Source of the DNA: Streptomyces cyaneochromogenes
GTDB taxonomy: Bacteria > Actinomycetota > Actinomycetes > Streptomycetales > Streptomycetaceae
NCBI RefSeq assembly: GCF_003963535.1
Contig: NZ_CP034539.1
Coordinates: 2,046,001 to 2,110,000, forward strand
DNA: 64,000 bases
Reading direction: 5' to 3'
Shown: piece after piece, positions 36,111 to 45,367 of the stretch
Layout of the letters: every line of letters starts with the position of its first letter
How positions within the stretch are numbered: position 1 is the stretch's first letter
Position numbers and translations under genes: made by a program
Notes under the pieces: model-generated
Told to the model about the DNA's origin: nothing
What the model saw: the letters and a program-made list of their open reading frames with translations, nothing else
Databases searched by the model: none

Positions 36111-36329
36111 TTACTCTCCACCTTTTTGCACGAAGCTTCGCACGAAATCCTCGGCATTTTCCTCGAGTACGTCGTCGATTTCGTCGAGAACCGAGTCGAC
36201 GTCATCGCTCAGCTTCTCCTGCCGCTCCTTGAGGTCCTCAGAAGCCTGCGTCTCTGCCGCCTGCTCCTCGACCTCCTCAGTAGAGCGCGTGGCCTTCTGC
36301 TGTCCGCCGCTGGTGTCCTTGGTTGCCAT
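36111..36329 (-). CDS. pup: Prokaryotic ubiquitin-like protein Pup
   Basis: 72 residues; ATG at 36329 (MATKDTSGG). Highly acidic and helical in the second half (LSDDVDSVLDEIDDVLEENAEDFVRSFVQKGGE). The gene encodes a C-terminal Gly-Gly-Glu, so no Dop deamidation is needed before PafA can ligate it, unlike mycobacterial Pup that ends in Gln. Stop codon TAA. The N-terminal half would thread into Mpa. Confidence 0.95.
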   Translation of the reverse strand: MATKDTSGGQQKATRSTEEVEEQAAETQASEDLKERQEKLSDDVDSVLDEIDDVLEENAEDFVRSFVQKGGE

Positions 36330-36361
36330 ATCCCTCACCCCGCTCATTTCGCCCGACATGG

Positions 36362-36385
36362 TCGGCAGGTCGGCTTTCCTGCCGA
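36362..36385 (-). promoter_or_regulatory. Hairpin in the pup leader
   Basis: TCGGCAGG (36362-36369) pairs with CCTGCCGA (36378-36385), 33-56 bases before the pup start, and a second stem CAGACCC/GGGTCTG lies at 36397-36418. These are in the 189-base region between the dop stop and pup start. They could be the dop terminator or a leader structure of pup; the sequence alone does not decide. Confidence 0.35.
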
Positions 36386-36518
36386 TCGGTGATGATCAGA
36401 CCCTACAAGCCGGGTCTGACATCGGCCCCGCAGTTTCTCCAACGTACGGGGGCCACCTCGATGATTCCCGGCGGCCGGGTTTTCCACCCTGTTCGGCCGG
36501 TGCCGTCCGGGTGTGCGG

Positions 36519-38030
36519 TCAGCCGCCTGACAGGACCCTGACCAGGTCTTCCGCGGTGCGGCAGCGGTCCAGGAGCTCCTTGACGTGATTTCGCGTTCCG
36601 CGAAGCGGTTCGAGGGTTGGAACGCGCTGGAGGGAGTCGCGGCCGGGCAGGTCGAAGATGACCGAGTCCCAGGAGGCCGCGGCGACGTCGTCGGCGTACT
36701 GCTCCAGGCAGCGTCCGCGGAAGTACGCGCGGGTGTCCTCGGGTGGCTTCGCCTTCGCCCGTTCGACGGTTTCCTCGTCCATGAGGCGCTTCATGCGGCC
36801 GCGGGCCGCGAGACGGTTGTAGAGGCCCTTTTCGGGGCGTACGTCGGCGTACTGGAGGTCGAGGAGGTGGAGTTTGGCGGCGTCCCAGTCGAGGTTGTCG
36901 CGGCGGCGGTAGCCCTCCATGAGTTCTCGTTTGGCGACCCAGTCCAGTTCGCCGGAGAGGCTCATGGGGTCGCGTTCGAGGCGGTTGAGGGTGTCTTCCC
37001 AGCGGGTGAGGATGTCTTTGGTCTGGTCGTCGGCGTCCGCGCCGAAGCGTTCCTCGACGTATTTGCGTGAGAGCTCGTAGTACTCCATCTGGAGCTGGAC
37101 GGCGGTGAGTGTGCGGCCGCTGCGGAGGGTGATCAGGCGCTTGAGTGATGGGTCGTGCGAGACCTGGTGGAGTGTGCGTACGGGCTGGTCGACGGCGAGG
37201 TCGACGGCGATGAAGCCGTCTTCGATCATGGAGAGGACCAGGGCCGTGGTGCCCAGTTTCAGGTAGGTCGAGATCTCGGAGAGGTTGGCGTCGCCGATGA
37301 TCACGTGGAGGCGGCGGTATTTCTCGGCGTCGGCGTGGGGCTCGTCGCGGGTGTTGATGATCGGGCGCTTCAGCGTCGTCTCCAGGCCCACCTCGACCTC
37401 GAAGTAGTCGGCGCGCTGGCTGAGCTGGAAGCCGTGTTCGTGGCCGTCCTGGCCGATGCCGACGCGGCCGGCTCCGGCGAAGACCTGGCGGGAGACGAAG
37501 AAGGGGGTGAGGTGGCGCACGATGTCCGAGAAGGGGGTTTCCCGCTTCATCAGGTAGTTCTCGTGCGTGCCGTAGGAGGCGCCTTTGTTGTCGGTGTTGT
37601 TCTTGTAGAGGTGGATGGGCTGGGCGCCGGGGAGTTGTGCGGCGCGTTCTGCTGCTTCGGCCATGATGCGTTCGCCGGCTTTGTCCCAGAGGACGGCGTC
37701 GCGGGGGTTGGTGACCTCGGGCGCGCTGTATTCGGGGTGCGCGTGGTCGACGTAGAGTCGTGCTCCGTTGGTGAGGATGACGTTGGCCAGGCCGATGTCC
37801 TCGTCGGTGAGCTGGCTGGCGTCGGCGGCCTCGCGGGCGAGGTCGAAGCCTCGCGCGTCGCGCAGCGGGTTCTCCTCCTCGAAGTCCCAGCGGGCCCGGC
37901 GGGCCCGGTGCATCGCCGCCGCGTAGGCGTTGACGATCTGGGATGAGGTGAGCATGGCATTGGCGTTGGGGTGGCCGGGGACGGAGATCCCGTACTCCGT
38001 CTCGATGCCCATTACTCGCCGTACGGTCAT
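36519..38030 (-). CDS. dop: Pup deamidase/depupylase Dop
   Basis: 503 residues; ATG at 38030 with AAGGAGGG upstream. PafA-related fold ([75 protein letters not shown]). The Dop-specific insertion after [20 protein letters not shown] distinguishes it from PafA. It removes Pup from proteins; deamidase activity is dispensable here because Pup already ends in Glu. Confidence 0.97.
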   Translation of the reverse strand: MTVRRVMGIETEYGISVPGHPNANAMLTSSQIVNAYAAAMHRARRARWDFEEENPLRDARGFDLAREAADASQLTDEDIGLANVILTNGARLYVDHAHPEYSAPEVTNPRDAVLWDKAGERIMAEAAERAAQLPGAQPIHLYKNNTDNKGASYGTHENYLMKRETPFSDIVRHLTPFFVSRQVFAGAGRVGIGQDGHEHGFQLSQRADYFEVEVGLETTLKRPIINTRDEPHADAEKYRRLHVIIGDANLSEISTYLKLGTTALVLSMIEDGFIAVDLAVDQPVRTLHQVSHDPSLKRLITLRSGRTLTAVQLQMEYYELSRKYVEERFGADADDQTKDILTRWEDTLNRLERDPMSLSGELDWVAKRELMEGYRRRDNLDWDAAKLHLLDLQYADVRPEKGLYNRLAARGRMKRLMDEETVERAKAKPPEDTRAYFRGRCLEQYADDVAAASWDSVIFDLPGRDSLQRVPTLEPLRGTRNHVKELLDRCRTAEDLVRVLSGG

Positions 38031-38232
38031 GCGGCCCTCCTTGCCCGGCGGCACCCTCGGTCGTGGGCGCCGCGCAGATACCGCTGGCGCTCGGTTGCGT
38101 GTGCGGTGCCCGTCCCCGCACTGCGCGACTCTGCGGTACGGAAGAGCCTAGAACGCCTTTGCGCTGGTGGGGAGATCATTTGCGTCATTGCCTTGCACGC
38201 CTTGTGTTCCGGTGGTGGCCGGAAAAACAGTG

Positions 38233-38265
38233 GGCTGCGGGTACCCGGTGAGGGCACCCGCAGCC
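38233..38265 (-). terminator. Terminator of mpa
   Basis: GGCTGCGGGT (38233-38242) pairs with ACCCGCAGCC (38256-38265). On the minus strand the stem is followed by CACTGTTTTT, a U-tract, just after the mpa stop. A second small stem (TTCCGG/CCGGAA, 38207-38224) follows. The rest of 38031-38206 should hold the dop promoter; no gene is seen. Confidence 0.8.
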
Positions 38266-38275
38266 GCCCTGTGTT

Positions 38276-40042
38276 TTACAGGTACTGACCGGTGTTGGCC
38301 ACCGTGTCGATGGAGCGTCCGGTGTCCGCGCCCTGCTTTCCGGTGATGAGGGTGCGGATGTAGACGATCCGTTCGCCCTTCTTTCCGGAGATGCGGGCCC
38401 AGTCGTCGGGGTTGGTGGTGTTGGGCAGGTCTTCGTTCTCCTTGAACTCGTCCACGCATGCCTGGAGGAGGTGGGAGACGCGCAGGCCCTTCTGGTTGTG
38501 TTCGAGGAAGTCCTTGATCGCCATTTTCTTGGCGCGGCCCACGATGTTTTCGATCATGGCGCCGGAGTTGAAGTCCTTGAAGTAGAGGACTTCCTTGTCG
38601 CCGTTGGCGTAGGTGACTTCCAGGAAGCGGTTTTCCTCGGATTCGGCGTACATCTGCTCGACGGCGGTCTGGATCATGCTTTGGACCGTGGTCGCCTTGC
38701 TGCCGCCGTGCTCGCCGAGGTCCTCGGAGTGCAGCGGGAGGCGTTCTGTGAGGTACTTGCCGAAGATGTCCTTGGCGGCCTCGGCGTCCGGGCGCTCGAT
38801 CTTGATCTTCACGTCCAGTCGGCCGGGGCGCAGGATGGCGGGGTCGATCATGTCCTCGCGGTTGGAGGCGCCGATGACGACCACGTTCTGCAGGCCTTCC
38901 ACGCCGTCGATCTCGGCGAGGAGCTGGGGGACGATGGTGTTTTCCACGTCCGAGCTGACGCCGGAGCCGCGGGTGCGGAAGAGGGATTCCATTTCGTCGA
39001 AGAAGACGATGACGGGTGTGCCCTCGCTGGCCTTTTCTCGTGCGCGCTGGAAGACGAGGCGGATCTGCCGCTCGGTCTCACCGACGTACTTGTTGAGGAG
39101 TTCGGGGCCCTTGATGTTGAGGAAGAAGCTCTTGCCCTGGGCTTGGCCGGTGACTTCGGCGACCTTTTTGGCCAGCGAGTTGGCGACGGCCTTGGCGATG
39201 AGTGTCTTGCCGCATCCGGGGGGTCCGTAGAGGAGGACGCCCTTGGGGGGGCGCAGTTCGTGTTCCTTGAACAGGTCGGGGTAGAGGTAGGGGAGCTCGA
39301 CCGCGTCGCGGATCATTTCGATCTGGTTGCCCAGGCCGCCGATCTGCTCGTAGCCGATGTCCGGGACCTCTTCGAGGACGAGTTCCTCGACCTCGCTCTT
39401 CGGGACGACCTCGTAGACGTATCCGGAGCGGGGTTCGAGCAGGAGGGCGTCGCCGGGGCGGATGGTGACGTCCAGGAGTGGTTCGGCGAGCCGTACCACC
39501 CGTTCCTCGTCTGTGTGCCCGACCACGAGGGCGCGCTCGCCGTCCTCGAGGATCTCTTTGAGGGTGACGATGTCGCCGACGCTCTCGTATTCCATGGCCT
39601 CGACCACGTTGAGGGCTTCGTTGAGCATCAGTTCCTGGCCGCGCCGGAGGTCTTCGAGTTCGACGCTGGGGCTGACGTTCACGCGGAGTTTGCGGCCTCC
39701 GGTGAAGATGTCGGCGGTGCCGTCCTCGTTGGCTTGCAGGAAGACTCCGAAGCCGGCCGGTGGCTGTGCGAGCCGGTCGACTTCTTCCTTGAGGGCCACG
39801 ATCTGGTCTCGGGCCTCACGGAGCGTGTTCGCGAGTCGCTCGTTCTGGGCGGATACGCCGGCCAGGTTCGTCTGCAGCTCGACGATCCGCTCTTCGAGAA
39901 TCCTCGTGTGTCGCGGAGAGTCGGCGAGCTTGCGTCGCAGGACGGCGATCTCCTGCTCAAGGTAGGCGATCTGCCCGGCCGGGTCGTCGGACCCTCGTCC
40001 CGGGCGGATGCCGCGGTTCATGTCGTCGTCGTGGGCTGCCAC
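38276..40042 (-). CDS. mpa: Proteasome-associated AAA ATPase Mpa/ARC
   Basis: 588 residues; GTG at 40042 with GGAGGTGAGG upstream. An N-terminal coiled coil (about 25-95) binds Pup; two OB folds follow (about 97-225). The AAA domain has Walker A GPPGCGKT (273-280), Walker B FFDEMES (348-354) and second-region homology [17 protein letters not shown]. The C-terminus is GQYL, the motif that docks in the PrcA ring. Also named arc in some species. It unfolds pupylated proteins for the proteasome. Confidence 0.96.
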   Translation of the reverse strand: MAAHDDDMNRGIRPGRGSDDPAGQIAYLEQEIAVLRRKLADSPRHTRILEERIVELQTNLAGVSAQNERLANTLREARDQIVALKEEVDRLAQPPAGFGVFLQANEDGTADIFTGGRKLRVNVSPSVELEDLRRGQELMLNEALNVVEAMEYESVGDIVTLKEILEDGERALVVGHTDEERVVRLAEPLLDVTIRPGDALLLEPRSGYVYEVVPKSEVEELVLEEVPDIGYEQIGGLGNQIEMIRDAVELPYLYPDLFKEHELRPPKGVLLYGPPGCGKTLIAKAVANSLAKKVAEVTGQAQGKSFFLNIKGPELLNKYVGETERQIRLVFQRAREKASEGTPVIVFFDEMESLFRTRGSGVSSDVENTIVPQLLAEIDGVEGLQNVVVIGASNREDMIDPAILRPGRLDVKIKIERPDAEAAKDIFGKYLTERLPLHSEDLGEHGGSKATTVQSMIQTAVEQMYAESEENRFLEVTYANGDKEVLYFKDFNSGAMIENIVGRAKKMAIKDFLEHNQKGLRVSHLLQACVDEFKENEDLPNTTNPDDWARISGKKGERIVYIRTLITGKQGADTGRSIDTVANTGQYL

Positions 40043-40079
40043 GGTCCTCACCTCCTCCAAGGGGAGCTGGACGCTTCCA

Positions 40080-40219
40080 GACCCTACCTGGGTGGGTGTC
40101 GATTGAAACCCCTAGATCACAAAGACGGTCGGGGTGTGTCCGATCTTCACCCTTGCGCTCTCCCTCACGCCAGGGGAATACCCACCGCACATGATTGGAA
40201 CCCAGGCCCAGGTAGGGTC
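40080..40219. promoter_or_regulatory. Divergent mpa/ferredoxin promoter region with a shared 13-mer
   Basis: CCCAGGTAGGGTC occurs exactly at 40207-40219 on the plus strand and at 40092-40080 on the minus strand, in front of the two divergent genes. In each it includes TAGGGT, which could be a -10 box. On the minus strand TTTCAA lies 16 bases upstream of it. The two copies could be recognised by one sigma factor or regulator. Confidence 0.45.
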
Positions 40220-40289
40220 AAAGTGTTCAACACCCGTCAGAGCTGGCCGGATTCCCGCACGGCTCGGGGCAGGAAAGACGGCAGGAGAG

Positions 40290-40595
40290 ATGAGCGTGGA
40301 GCAGGCGGCCGGGGTCGAGGGCGAGGCGCTGGAGGTCTGGATCGACCAGGATCTCTGTACTGGTGACGGTATCTGCGTCCAGTACGCGCCTGAGGTGTTC
40401 GAGCTGGACATCGACGGTCTGGCCTATGTGAAGAGCTCCGAGGACGAGCTTTTGCAGGCCAAGGGGGCCACAACGCCTGTACCGTTGCCGCTTCTCACGG
40501 ATGTGGTGGACTCGGCGAAGGAGTGTCCGGGCGAGTGCATCCATGTGCGTCGGGTTTCGGACAGGGTCGAGGTGTACGGTCCGGACGCCGAGTGA
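40290..40595 (+). CDS. Small ferredoxin (CxxDxxC type)
   Basis: 101 residues; ATG at 40290 with AGGAGAG. A single iron-sulfur binding unit: Cys23 and Cys29 in LCTGDGICVQYAP and Cys79 in KECPGEC, with a further Cys83. The central cysteine position of a 4Fe-4S cluster is Asp26, as in ferredoxins with convertible 3Fe-4S/4Fe-4S clusters. It probably donates electrons to a P450 or another oxidoreductase; none is adjacent. It is divergent from mpa. Confidence 0.88.
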   Translation: MSVEQAAGVEGEALEVWIDQDLCTGDGICVQYAPEVFELDIDGLAYVKSSEDELLQAKGATTPVPLPLLTDVVDSAKECPGECIHVRRVSDRVEVYGPDAE

Positions 40596-40653
40596 CCTTG
40601 CGGATACGGGCTGTTACGACTGTCTGATTTCTCACACGTGCCGGTGGCATACG

Positions 40654-41277
40654 TCAGACGCTGTGGGCACCGGCGGGTGTCGAGCGGACGAACGCGCCGT
40701 TCTCCCACTGCCACTTCGCGCTGTCCTTCACGTCCGGGCAGCAGCGTGGTACGTCTTGCGTCGAGTAGCCGAGCAGGTCGCCGACGACGGCTCCGTCACG
40801 GACTGCGATGTCACTGACGGTGATGCTGTCCTTGGGGTCGACGAGGGTTGCGACGATGCGGGGTGCGGCCGTCTCGGCGGACCGGGTGAGGACGTACACG
40901 CCGTCGGGTGGTGTGCCCATCGGGGAGTCGCAGTGCACGACGGCCACGGTCTCGGGGCTGCCGTCGCCGTCCAGGTCTCCTGTTGCCTTCTTCACCACGA
41001 CCGCTTTCACCGGCCCGCATTGGAGCGGGTAGTCGACGCCGGTGGGGTCGAGGGGTGTGGTGGCGGCGGGTGTTTTCCTCGCCTCCGGGCCGGCTGTCTG
41101 GGCCGCTGTCGCCGAGTTGGGCTGGAGGACCGAGGAGAGGGCCACGACTGCGGCCACCGCTGTGGCGGTGGCGAGCCAGTGGATCGGGCGGGTGTGGGCG
41201 TGTGCCAGTTCCGGGACGGCGGATTGCTGCACTAGGAGCGTCTCCTGTGAGGGCTGTGCCGGTGGGGTGTCCAGCAT
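40654..41277 (-). CDS. Membrane-anchored secreted protein, unknown function
   Basis: 207 residues from ATG 41277 (five codons longer from a GTG at 41292). A cytoplasmic stretch is followed by one membrane helix near residues 33-52 (IHWLATATAVAAVVALSSV) and a Thr/Pro-rich extracellular linker. The outer domain has DLDGDGSPETVAVV, a calcium-binding-like or VCBS-like turn, and four Cys (LQCGPVK, VHCDSP, RCCPDV). No family is recognised. It stands alone between the ferredoxin gene and the trmI terminator. Confidence 0.7.
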   Translation of the reverse strand: MLDTPPAQPSQETLLVQQSAVPELAHAHTRPIHWLATATAVAAVVALSSVLQPNSATAAQTAGPEARKTPAATTPLDPTGVDYPLQCGPVKAVVVKKATGDLDGDGSPETVAVVHCDSPMGTPPDGVYVLTRSAETAAPRIVATLVDPKDSITVSDIAVRDGAVVGDLLGYSTQDVPRCCPDVKDSAKWQWENGAFVRSTPAGAHSV

Positions 41278-41444
41278 CGTGCCACACGTCACAGTGGTGT
41301 GGAACGGCGGGGGTGTGGAGTTCCGGTGCCGGATGACGGGCGCTCGGGAGTGCGACGGGATGTCGTATGACTGTCGGAGTTGTCGTTTGACTGTCCGGGT
41401 GGTCGTTCAGTGGTCACGTTCGGCGGTCGTGTGTCAACGGAAAG

Positions 41445-41493
41445 GCGCTGTGGTCGAGTTCCCGGAGCTGTTGCGGGAACTCGACCACAGCGC
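41445..41493 (-). terminator. Terminator of trmI: 20-bp perfect stem
   Basis: GCGCTGTGGTCGAGTTCCCG (41445-41464) pairs perfectly with 41474-41493 across a 9-base loop, 30 bases after the trmI stop. Transcription of the minus strand then meets CCTTTCC. It is unusually long and symmetric. The rest of 41293-41522 holds no gene. Confidence 0.75.
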
Positions 41494-41522
41494 TTGTACG
41501 TTGGTTGCGGCACGGGGCCGCC

Positions 41523-42425
41523 TCAGCGGCCGGAGCCTCCGTCGGCGTTCGGGCCTTCGTAGTCCTCGCCGTAGGCGCCCTTGGCGGGGCGGCGGCGGCG
41601 CATGGGCGGCTCGACTCCGTCGGCGAGGCGGCGGGCGGTGAGCAGGAAGCCGGTGTGGCCGATCATCCGGTGGTCGGGGCGGACGGCGAGGCCCTCGATG
41701 TGCCAGTTGCGGATCATCGTCTCCCAGGCGGTCGGCTCGTTGAAGCAGCCGATCTCGCGGATGGACTCGACGGTCCGGGCGAGCTGGGTGGTGGTGGCGA
41801 CGTAGCAGCAGAGGATGCCGCCGGGGACGAGGGCCTTGGAGACGGCCTCGAGGCACTCCCAGGGGGCGAGCATGTCGAGGATGACGCGGTCGACGTCGGT
41901 GTCGCTCAGGTTGTCCTGGAGGTCGCCGACGGTGAGCTGCCAGGCGGGGTGGGGGCCGCCGAAGTAGCGCTCGACGTTCTGCTGGGCGATCTCGGCGAAG
42001 TCCTCGCGGCGCTCGTAGGAGTGCAGCATGCCCTGGTCGCCGATGGCGCGCAGCAGGAAGCTGCTGAGCGAGCCGGAGCCGACGCCGGCCTCGACGACGC
42101 GTGCGCCGGGGAAGATGTCGGCGAAGGCGAGGATCTGCCCCGCGTCCTTGGGGTAGACCACGGCGGCACCGCGGGGCATGGACAGGACGTAGTCGGGGAG
42201 CAGGGGGCGCAGCGCGAGGTAGGCGACGTTCCCGGTGGTGCGGACAACGCTGCCCTCGGGTGCGCCGATCAGTTCGTCGTGCGGGAAGGAACCCTTGTGG
42301 GTGTGGAAGTTCTTCCCGGCTTCGAGCGTGAACGTGTAGTGGCGGCCCTTGGGGTCGGTCAGCTGAACCTGGTCCCCGACCTTGAAGGGCCCGCGCCTGC
42401 GGGCGGCACCGGTCGGTTCGGACAT
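41523..42425 (-). CDS. trmI: tRNA (adenine-58-N1)-methyltransferase TrmI
   Basis: 300 residues. N-terminal beta domain (GPFKVGDQVQLTDPKGRHYTFTLEAGKNFHTHKG) and a Rossmann methyltransferase core (VVEAGVGSGSLSSFLLRAIG, YERREDFAEIAQQNVE, VDRVILDMLAPWECLEA). S-adenosylmethionine methylates N1 of A58 in tRNA. The C-terminus is a basic tail rich in RRRR. It lies 59 bases downstream of the protease gene on the same strand. Confidence 0.95.
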   Translation of the reverse strand: MSEPTGAARRRGPFKVGDQVQLTDPKGRHYTFTLEAGKNFHTHKGSFPHDELIGAPEGSVVRTTGNVAYLALRPLLPDYVLSMPRGAAVVYPKDAGQILAFADIFPGARVVEAGVGSGSLSSFLLRAIGDQGMLHSYERREDFAEIAQQNVERYFGGPHPAWQLTVGDLQDNLSDTDVDRVILDMLAPWECLEAVSKALVPGGILCCYVATTTQLARTVESIREIGCFNEPTAWETMIRNWHIEGLAVRPDHRMIGHTGFLLTARRLADGVEPPMRRRRPAKGAYGEDYEGPNADGGSGR

Positions 42426-42484
42426 GTGAACAGCCTACCGGCGTTTCGGGGGGCCGCCGACCACGCGTGCGTGGCGGGGGTTGT

Positions 42485-44149
42485 TCAGCTGGGGCGGGCC
42501 ATGGCCTTGACGAAGGCGCGCTCCACGTCGGCCGCGGACAGGACGCCGTAGATCTCGCCGGTCTCCTCGACGACCAGGTATTCGGTGGCCGGGGCGGCGC
42601 GGAGGGCGTCGAGGAGTTCTTCTCCCGCGAGCTCGGCCGAGACGCGCATGCCGTCGGTCAGTTCCTGGGCGAGGCCGCTGACGGCGACCCAGGGGCGGCG
42701 GTGTTCGGGGACGCCGACGATGGCGGCCTCGCGGACGAGGGAGAGGGGGTTGCCGTCGGCGTCGACGACGACCAGGGCGCGGGCGCCTGCGGCGTTGGCG
42801 CGGCGCAGGGCCTCGGAGAGGGGGGTGTCGGTCTCGACGGGGACGGCGCGGCGGGTGAGGGCGCGGGCGCGCAGTTCGGGGAGGTGCTGGCGCAGTCGGG
42901 CCATGCGCAGGCTGTTGCCGGCGCCGGTCCAGATGATCGCGGCGAGGATGGCGGCGAGCAGGGCGTCCATGACGGTGTCCATGCCGACGTTGTCGACGGC
43001 GTCGGAGCCGAGGGCGCCGGACTGGGTGAGCCATGGGAGTCCGATGAGGACGCAGACGGCGAGGGCGCGGCCGACCCAGGCGGCGGCGATGGTGCCGGTC
43101 ATCGGCTTGCCGGTGATCTTCCAGATGATCGCGCGGAGCATGCGGCCGCCGTCGAGGGGCAGGCCGGGGAGCAGGTTGAAGGCGGCCACGATGAGGTTGG
43201 AGACCATCAGGCCGGCCAGCAGGACGCCGGGGACGGTGCCGGGTTGGACGGGCTGCATGGCGGCGTAGAAGACGCCGGCGAGTACGAGGGAGAGCAGGGG
43301 GCCGACGAAGGCGAGGACGAATTCGCGTCCCGGTGTCTCGGCCTCTTTCTCGATCTCGGAGACGCCGCCGAAGAACTGGAGCTGGATGCGGCGGACGGGC
43401 AGTTTGAAGCGGAGGGCCGCGACGGTGTGGGCGAGCTCGTGGACGAGGACGGAGGCGTAGAAGGCGACCGCGAAGAAGAGGGAGACGAGGTAGCGGGCGG
43501 CCCCGAGCTCGGGGAGTACGCGGTCGAGCTGTCCGCCGAAGACCCAGGTGATGAGGGCGGCGACGAGGAACCAGCTGGGGGCGACGTAGACGGGCACTCC
43601 GAAGGGGCGGCCCATGAGCAGCCCGCCGCGTGGCTCCGGCGCGCGGGGCGGTTGTCCCTTGGCTCCGCTGTCGGCGAAGGTGCGGTGGTCCGGGGCGGTG
43701 TGGGAGGGCGGCTGGTGGTCGGTCGCGGTGTCCTGGGAGGCGTCCTTCGTCGTCGGTACGGCGCGGTCGGCGGTCTCCTGCCCGGTTTCGTTGCCGTCGG
43801 CGTCGCGGTCCCGTGTGTCCGCGGGCCCGGGCTCCGGGCCGTCGGCGTCGGATTGCCGGGGCTGCTGCCCCTTCGCTTCCTCGCCGTTGGCTGCCGTCCC
43901 CTTCGGCGCGTGCGCTTGTCCCCCGTGTCCGTCGGGTGCGTCCCCGGTGGTGTCGTCTTGGGAGAGGTCCAACCGCCGCACCACCATGGTCGGTTCGTCG
44001 ACCGGCGGTGTCGAGGGCTTGTCGGTGCCTGTGGCGCGTCGAGGGGTGCCGGGGCGTGTGGGGCCCGCGGCCGGGGTCGCAGGTGGTGCGTGGCGCTCGG
44101 CCGATTCCTCGTCGCCGGACCGCGGCTGCCCGCTGCCGCTCTCGTCCAC
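42485..44149 (-). CDS. Site-2 family (M50) metalloprotease with two CBS domains
   Basis: 554 residues; GTG at 44149 with GAGGGG. Residues 1-170 are disordered, rich in Asp, Pro, Thr and Gly. A membrane protease core follows: HELAH (237-241) with a third zinc ligand in NLLPGLPLDGG (325-335), in about six helices. Two CBS domains follow from about 435 to the end. Such proteases cut membrane-bound regulators (for example anti-sigma factors); CBS domains usually sense adenine nucleotides. The substrate is unknown. It is next to trmI, and divergent from the nuclease gene. Confidence 0.93.
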   Translation of the reverse strand: MDESGSGQPRSGDEESAERHAPPATPAAGPTRPGTPRRATGTDKPSTPPVDEPTMVVRRLDLSQDDTTGDAPDGHGGQAHAPKGTAANGEEAKGQQPRQSDADGPEPGPADTRDRDADGNETGQETADRAVPTTKDASQDTATDHQPPSHTAPDHRTFADSGAKGQPPRAPEPRGGLLMGRPFGVPVYVAPSWFLVAALITWVFGGQLDRVLPELGAARYLVSLFFAVAFYASVLVHELAHTVAALRFKLPVRRIQLQFFGGVSEIEKEAETPGREFVLAFVGPLLSLVLAGVFYAAMQPVQPGTVPGVLLAGLMVSNLIVAAFNLLPGLPLDGGRMLRAIIWKITGKPMTGTIAAAWVGRALAVCVLIGLPWLTQSGALGSDAVDNVGMDTVMDALLAAILAAIIWTGAGNSLRMARLRQHLPELRARALTRRAVPVETDTPLSEALRRANAAGARALVVVDADGNPLSLVREAAIVGVPEHRRPWVAVSGLAQELTDGMRVSAELAGEELLDALRAAPATEYLVVEETGEIYGVLSAADVERAFVKAMARPS

Positions 44150-44324
44150 GGTGTCCCCTCGTTCGAAGCGTCATCCGCGCCTGGCGGGCGGAAGGGTCTC
44201 GGGTCGATGGTATGCGGCGGTGGTGGCGCGTTTCTCCCCGGCACCCCCTCTGTTTTCCCCTCCGTCGCAGCCGTGACGGCGGCGGCTGGGTGACTGTCAG
44301 TGGCGGGCCGTAAGGTCTGTGGGC

Positions 44325-45353
44325 ATGGAGACGAGCACGGAGGGTGCCGCGGGGGACCGCGGCAGTGACGTCGCGCCGGTGAGCGGGCCGGTGGCGGACG
44401 GGTTCCCGGCGGGGGCGGACGGTACGGTGGCGACGGTCGAGGCGGGCGCGCTCACGGCGGCCGACGCCGCGGTCACGGGGGCCGACGGCCCCGCCAGGGC
44501 GGCCATACCGCCGGCTTCGCTGTCGCCCTCCCGTGCCAGTGACTTCATGCAGTGCCCGCTGCTCTACCGGTTCCGGGTGATCGACCGGCTGCCCGAGAAG
44601 CCGAGTGCGGCGGCGACCAAGGGCACGCTGGTGCACGCGGTGCTGGAGCGGCTCTTCGACGCGCCGGCGGCCGAGCGGACGGCTCCGCGTGCGAAGTCCC
44701 TGGTGCCCGGCCAGTGGGAGCGGCTGCGCGAGAGCAGGCCGGAGGTCGTGGAGCTGTTCGCGGACGATCCCGAGGGGGTGCGGCTGGCGACGTGGCTCGG
44801 GGAGGCGGAGCAGCTCGTCGAGCGGTGGTTCGGTCTCGAGGATCCGACCCGGCTGGAGCCCGCCGAGCGTGAGCTGTTCGTGGAGGCCGAGCTGGACTCG
44901 GGGCTGCGGCTGCGCGGCATCATCGACCGTGTCGATGTGGCGCCGACGGGCGAGGTGCGGATCGTCGACTACAAGACGGGCAAGGCGCCCCGGCCCGAGT
45001 ACGCCGAGGGCGCGCTGTTCCAGATGAAGTTCTACGCGCTCGTGGTGTGGCGGCTGAAGAACGTCGTCCCGCGCCGGCTCCAGCTGGTCTACCTCGGCAG
45101 CGGTGACGTGCTGACGTACGACCCCGTCCTCGCGGATCTGGAGCGGGTCGAGCGCAAGCTGCACGCGTTGTGGGAGGCGATCCGGCTGGCGACGGAGACG
45201 GGCGAGTGGCGTCCCCGGCCGACCAAGTTGTGCGGCTGGTGCGACCACCAGGCGCACTGCCCGGAATTCGGCGGCACTCCCCCGCCCTATCCGTTGCCGG
45301 TGAGGGTGGCCGAGTCGGGTGGCGGCCGGCAGGGCAGAATGGGGCCGGACTAG
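44325..45353 (+). CDS. RecB-family PD-(D/E)XK nuclease with Fe-S cluster motif
   Basis: 342 residues from ATG 44325 (GTG at 44319 is possible). A disordered N-terminal ~65 residues precede LSPSRASDFMQCPLLYRFRVIDRLPE, the AddB/Cas4-like start. The nuclease core contains GTLVHAVLERLF, LRGIIDRVD and VRIVDYKTGK. Cys at MQCPL with LCGWCDHQAHC are the four cysteines for a 4Fe-4S cluster. It probably has 5'-3' single-strand exonuclease activity for DNA repair. It precedes the response regulator by 14 bases and may be co-transcribed. Confidence 0.9.
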   Translation: METSTEGAAGDRGSDVAPVSGPVADGFPAGADGTVATVEAGALTAADAAVTGADGPARAAIPPASLSPSRASDFMQCPLLYRFRVIDRLPEKPSAAATKGTLVHAVLERLFDAPAAERTAPRAKSLVPGQWERLRESRPEVVELFADDPEGVRLATWLGEAEQLVERWFGLEDPTRLEPAERELFVEAELDSGLRLRGIIDRVDVAPTGEVRIVDYKTGKAPRPEYAEGALFQMKFYALVVWRLKNVVPRRLQLVYLGSGDVLTYDPVLADLERVERKLHALWEAIRLATETGEWRPRPTKLCGWCDHQAHCPEFGGTPPPYPLPVRVAESGGGRQGRMGPD

Positions 45354-45367
45354 CGAAGGAGACTTAC

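Noticed and set aside
36470..36495. CCCGG-CGG-CCGGG followed by TTTT as a terminator
   Set aside because: It is oriented for the plus strand, where no gene ends; the stem is only 5 bp.
42435..45257. 940-codon minus-strand frame covering protease and nuclease genes
   Set aside because: Arg/Pro-rich shadow of clear genes in other frames.
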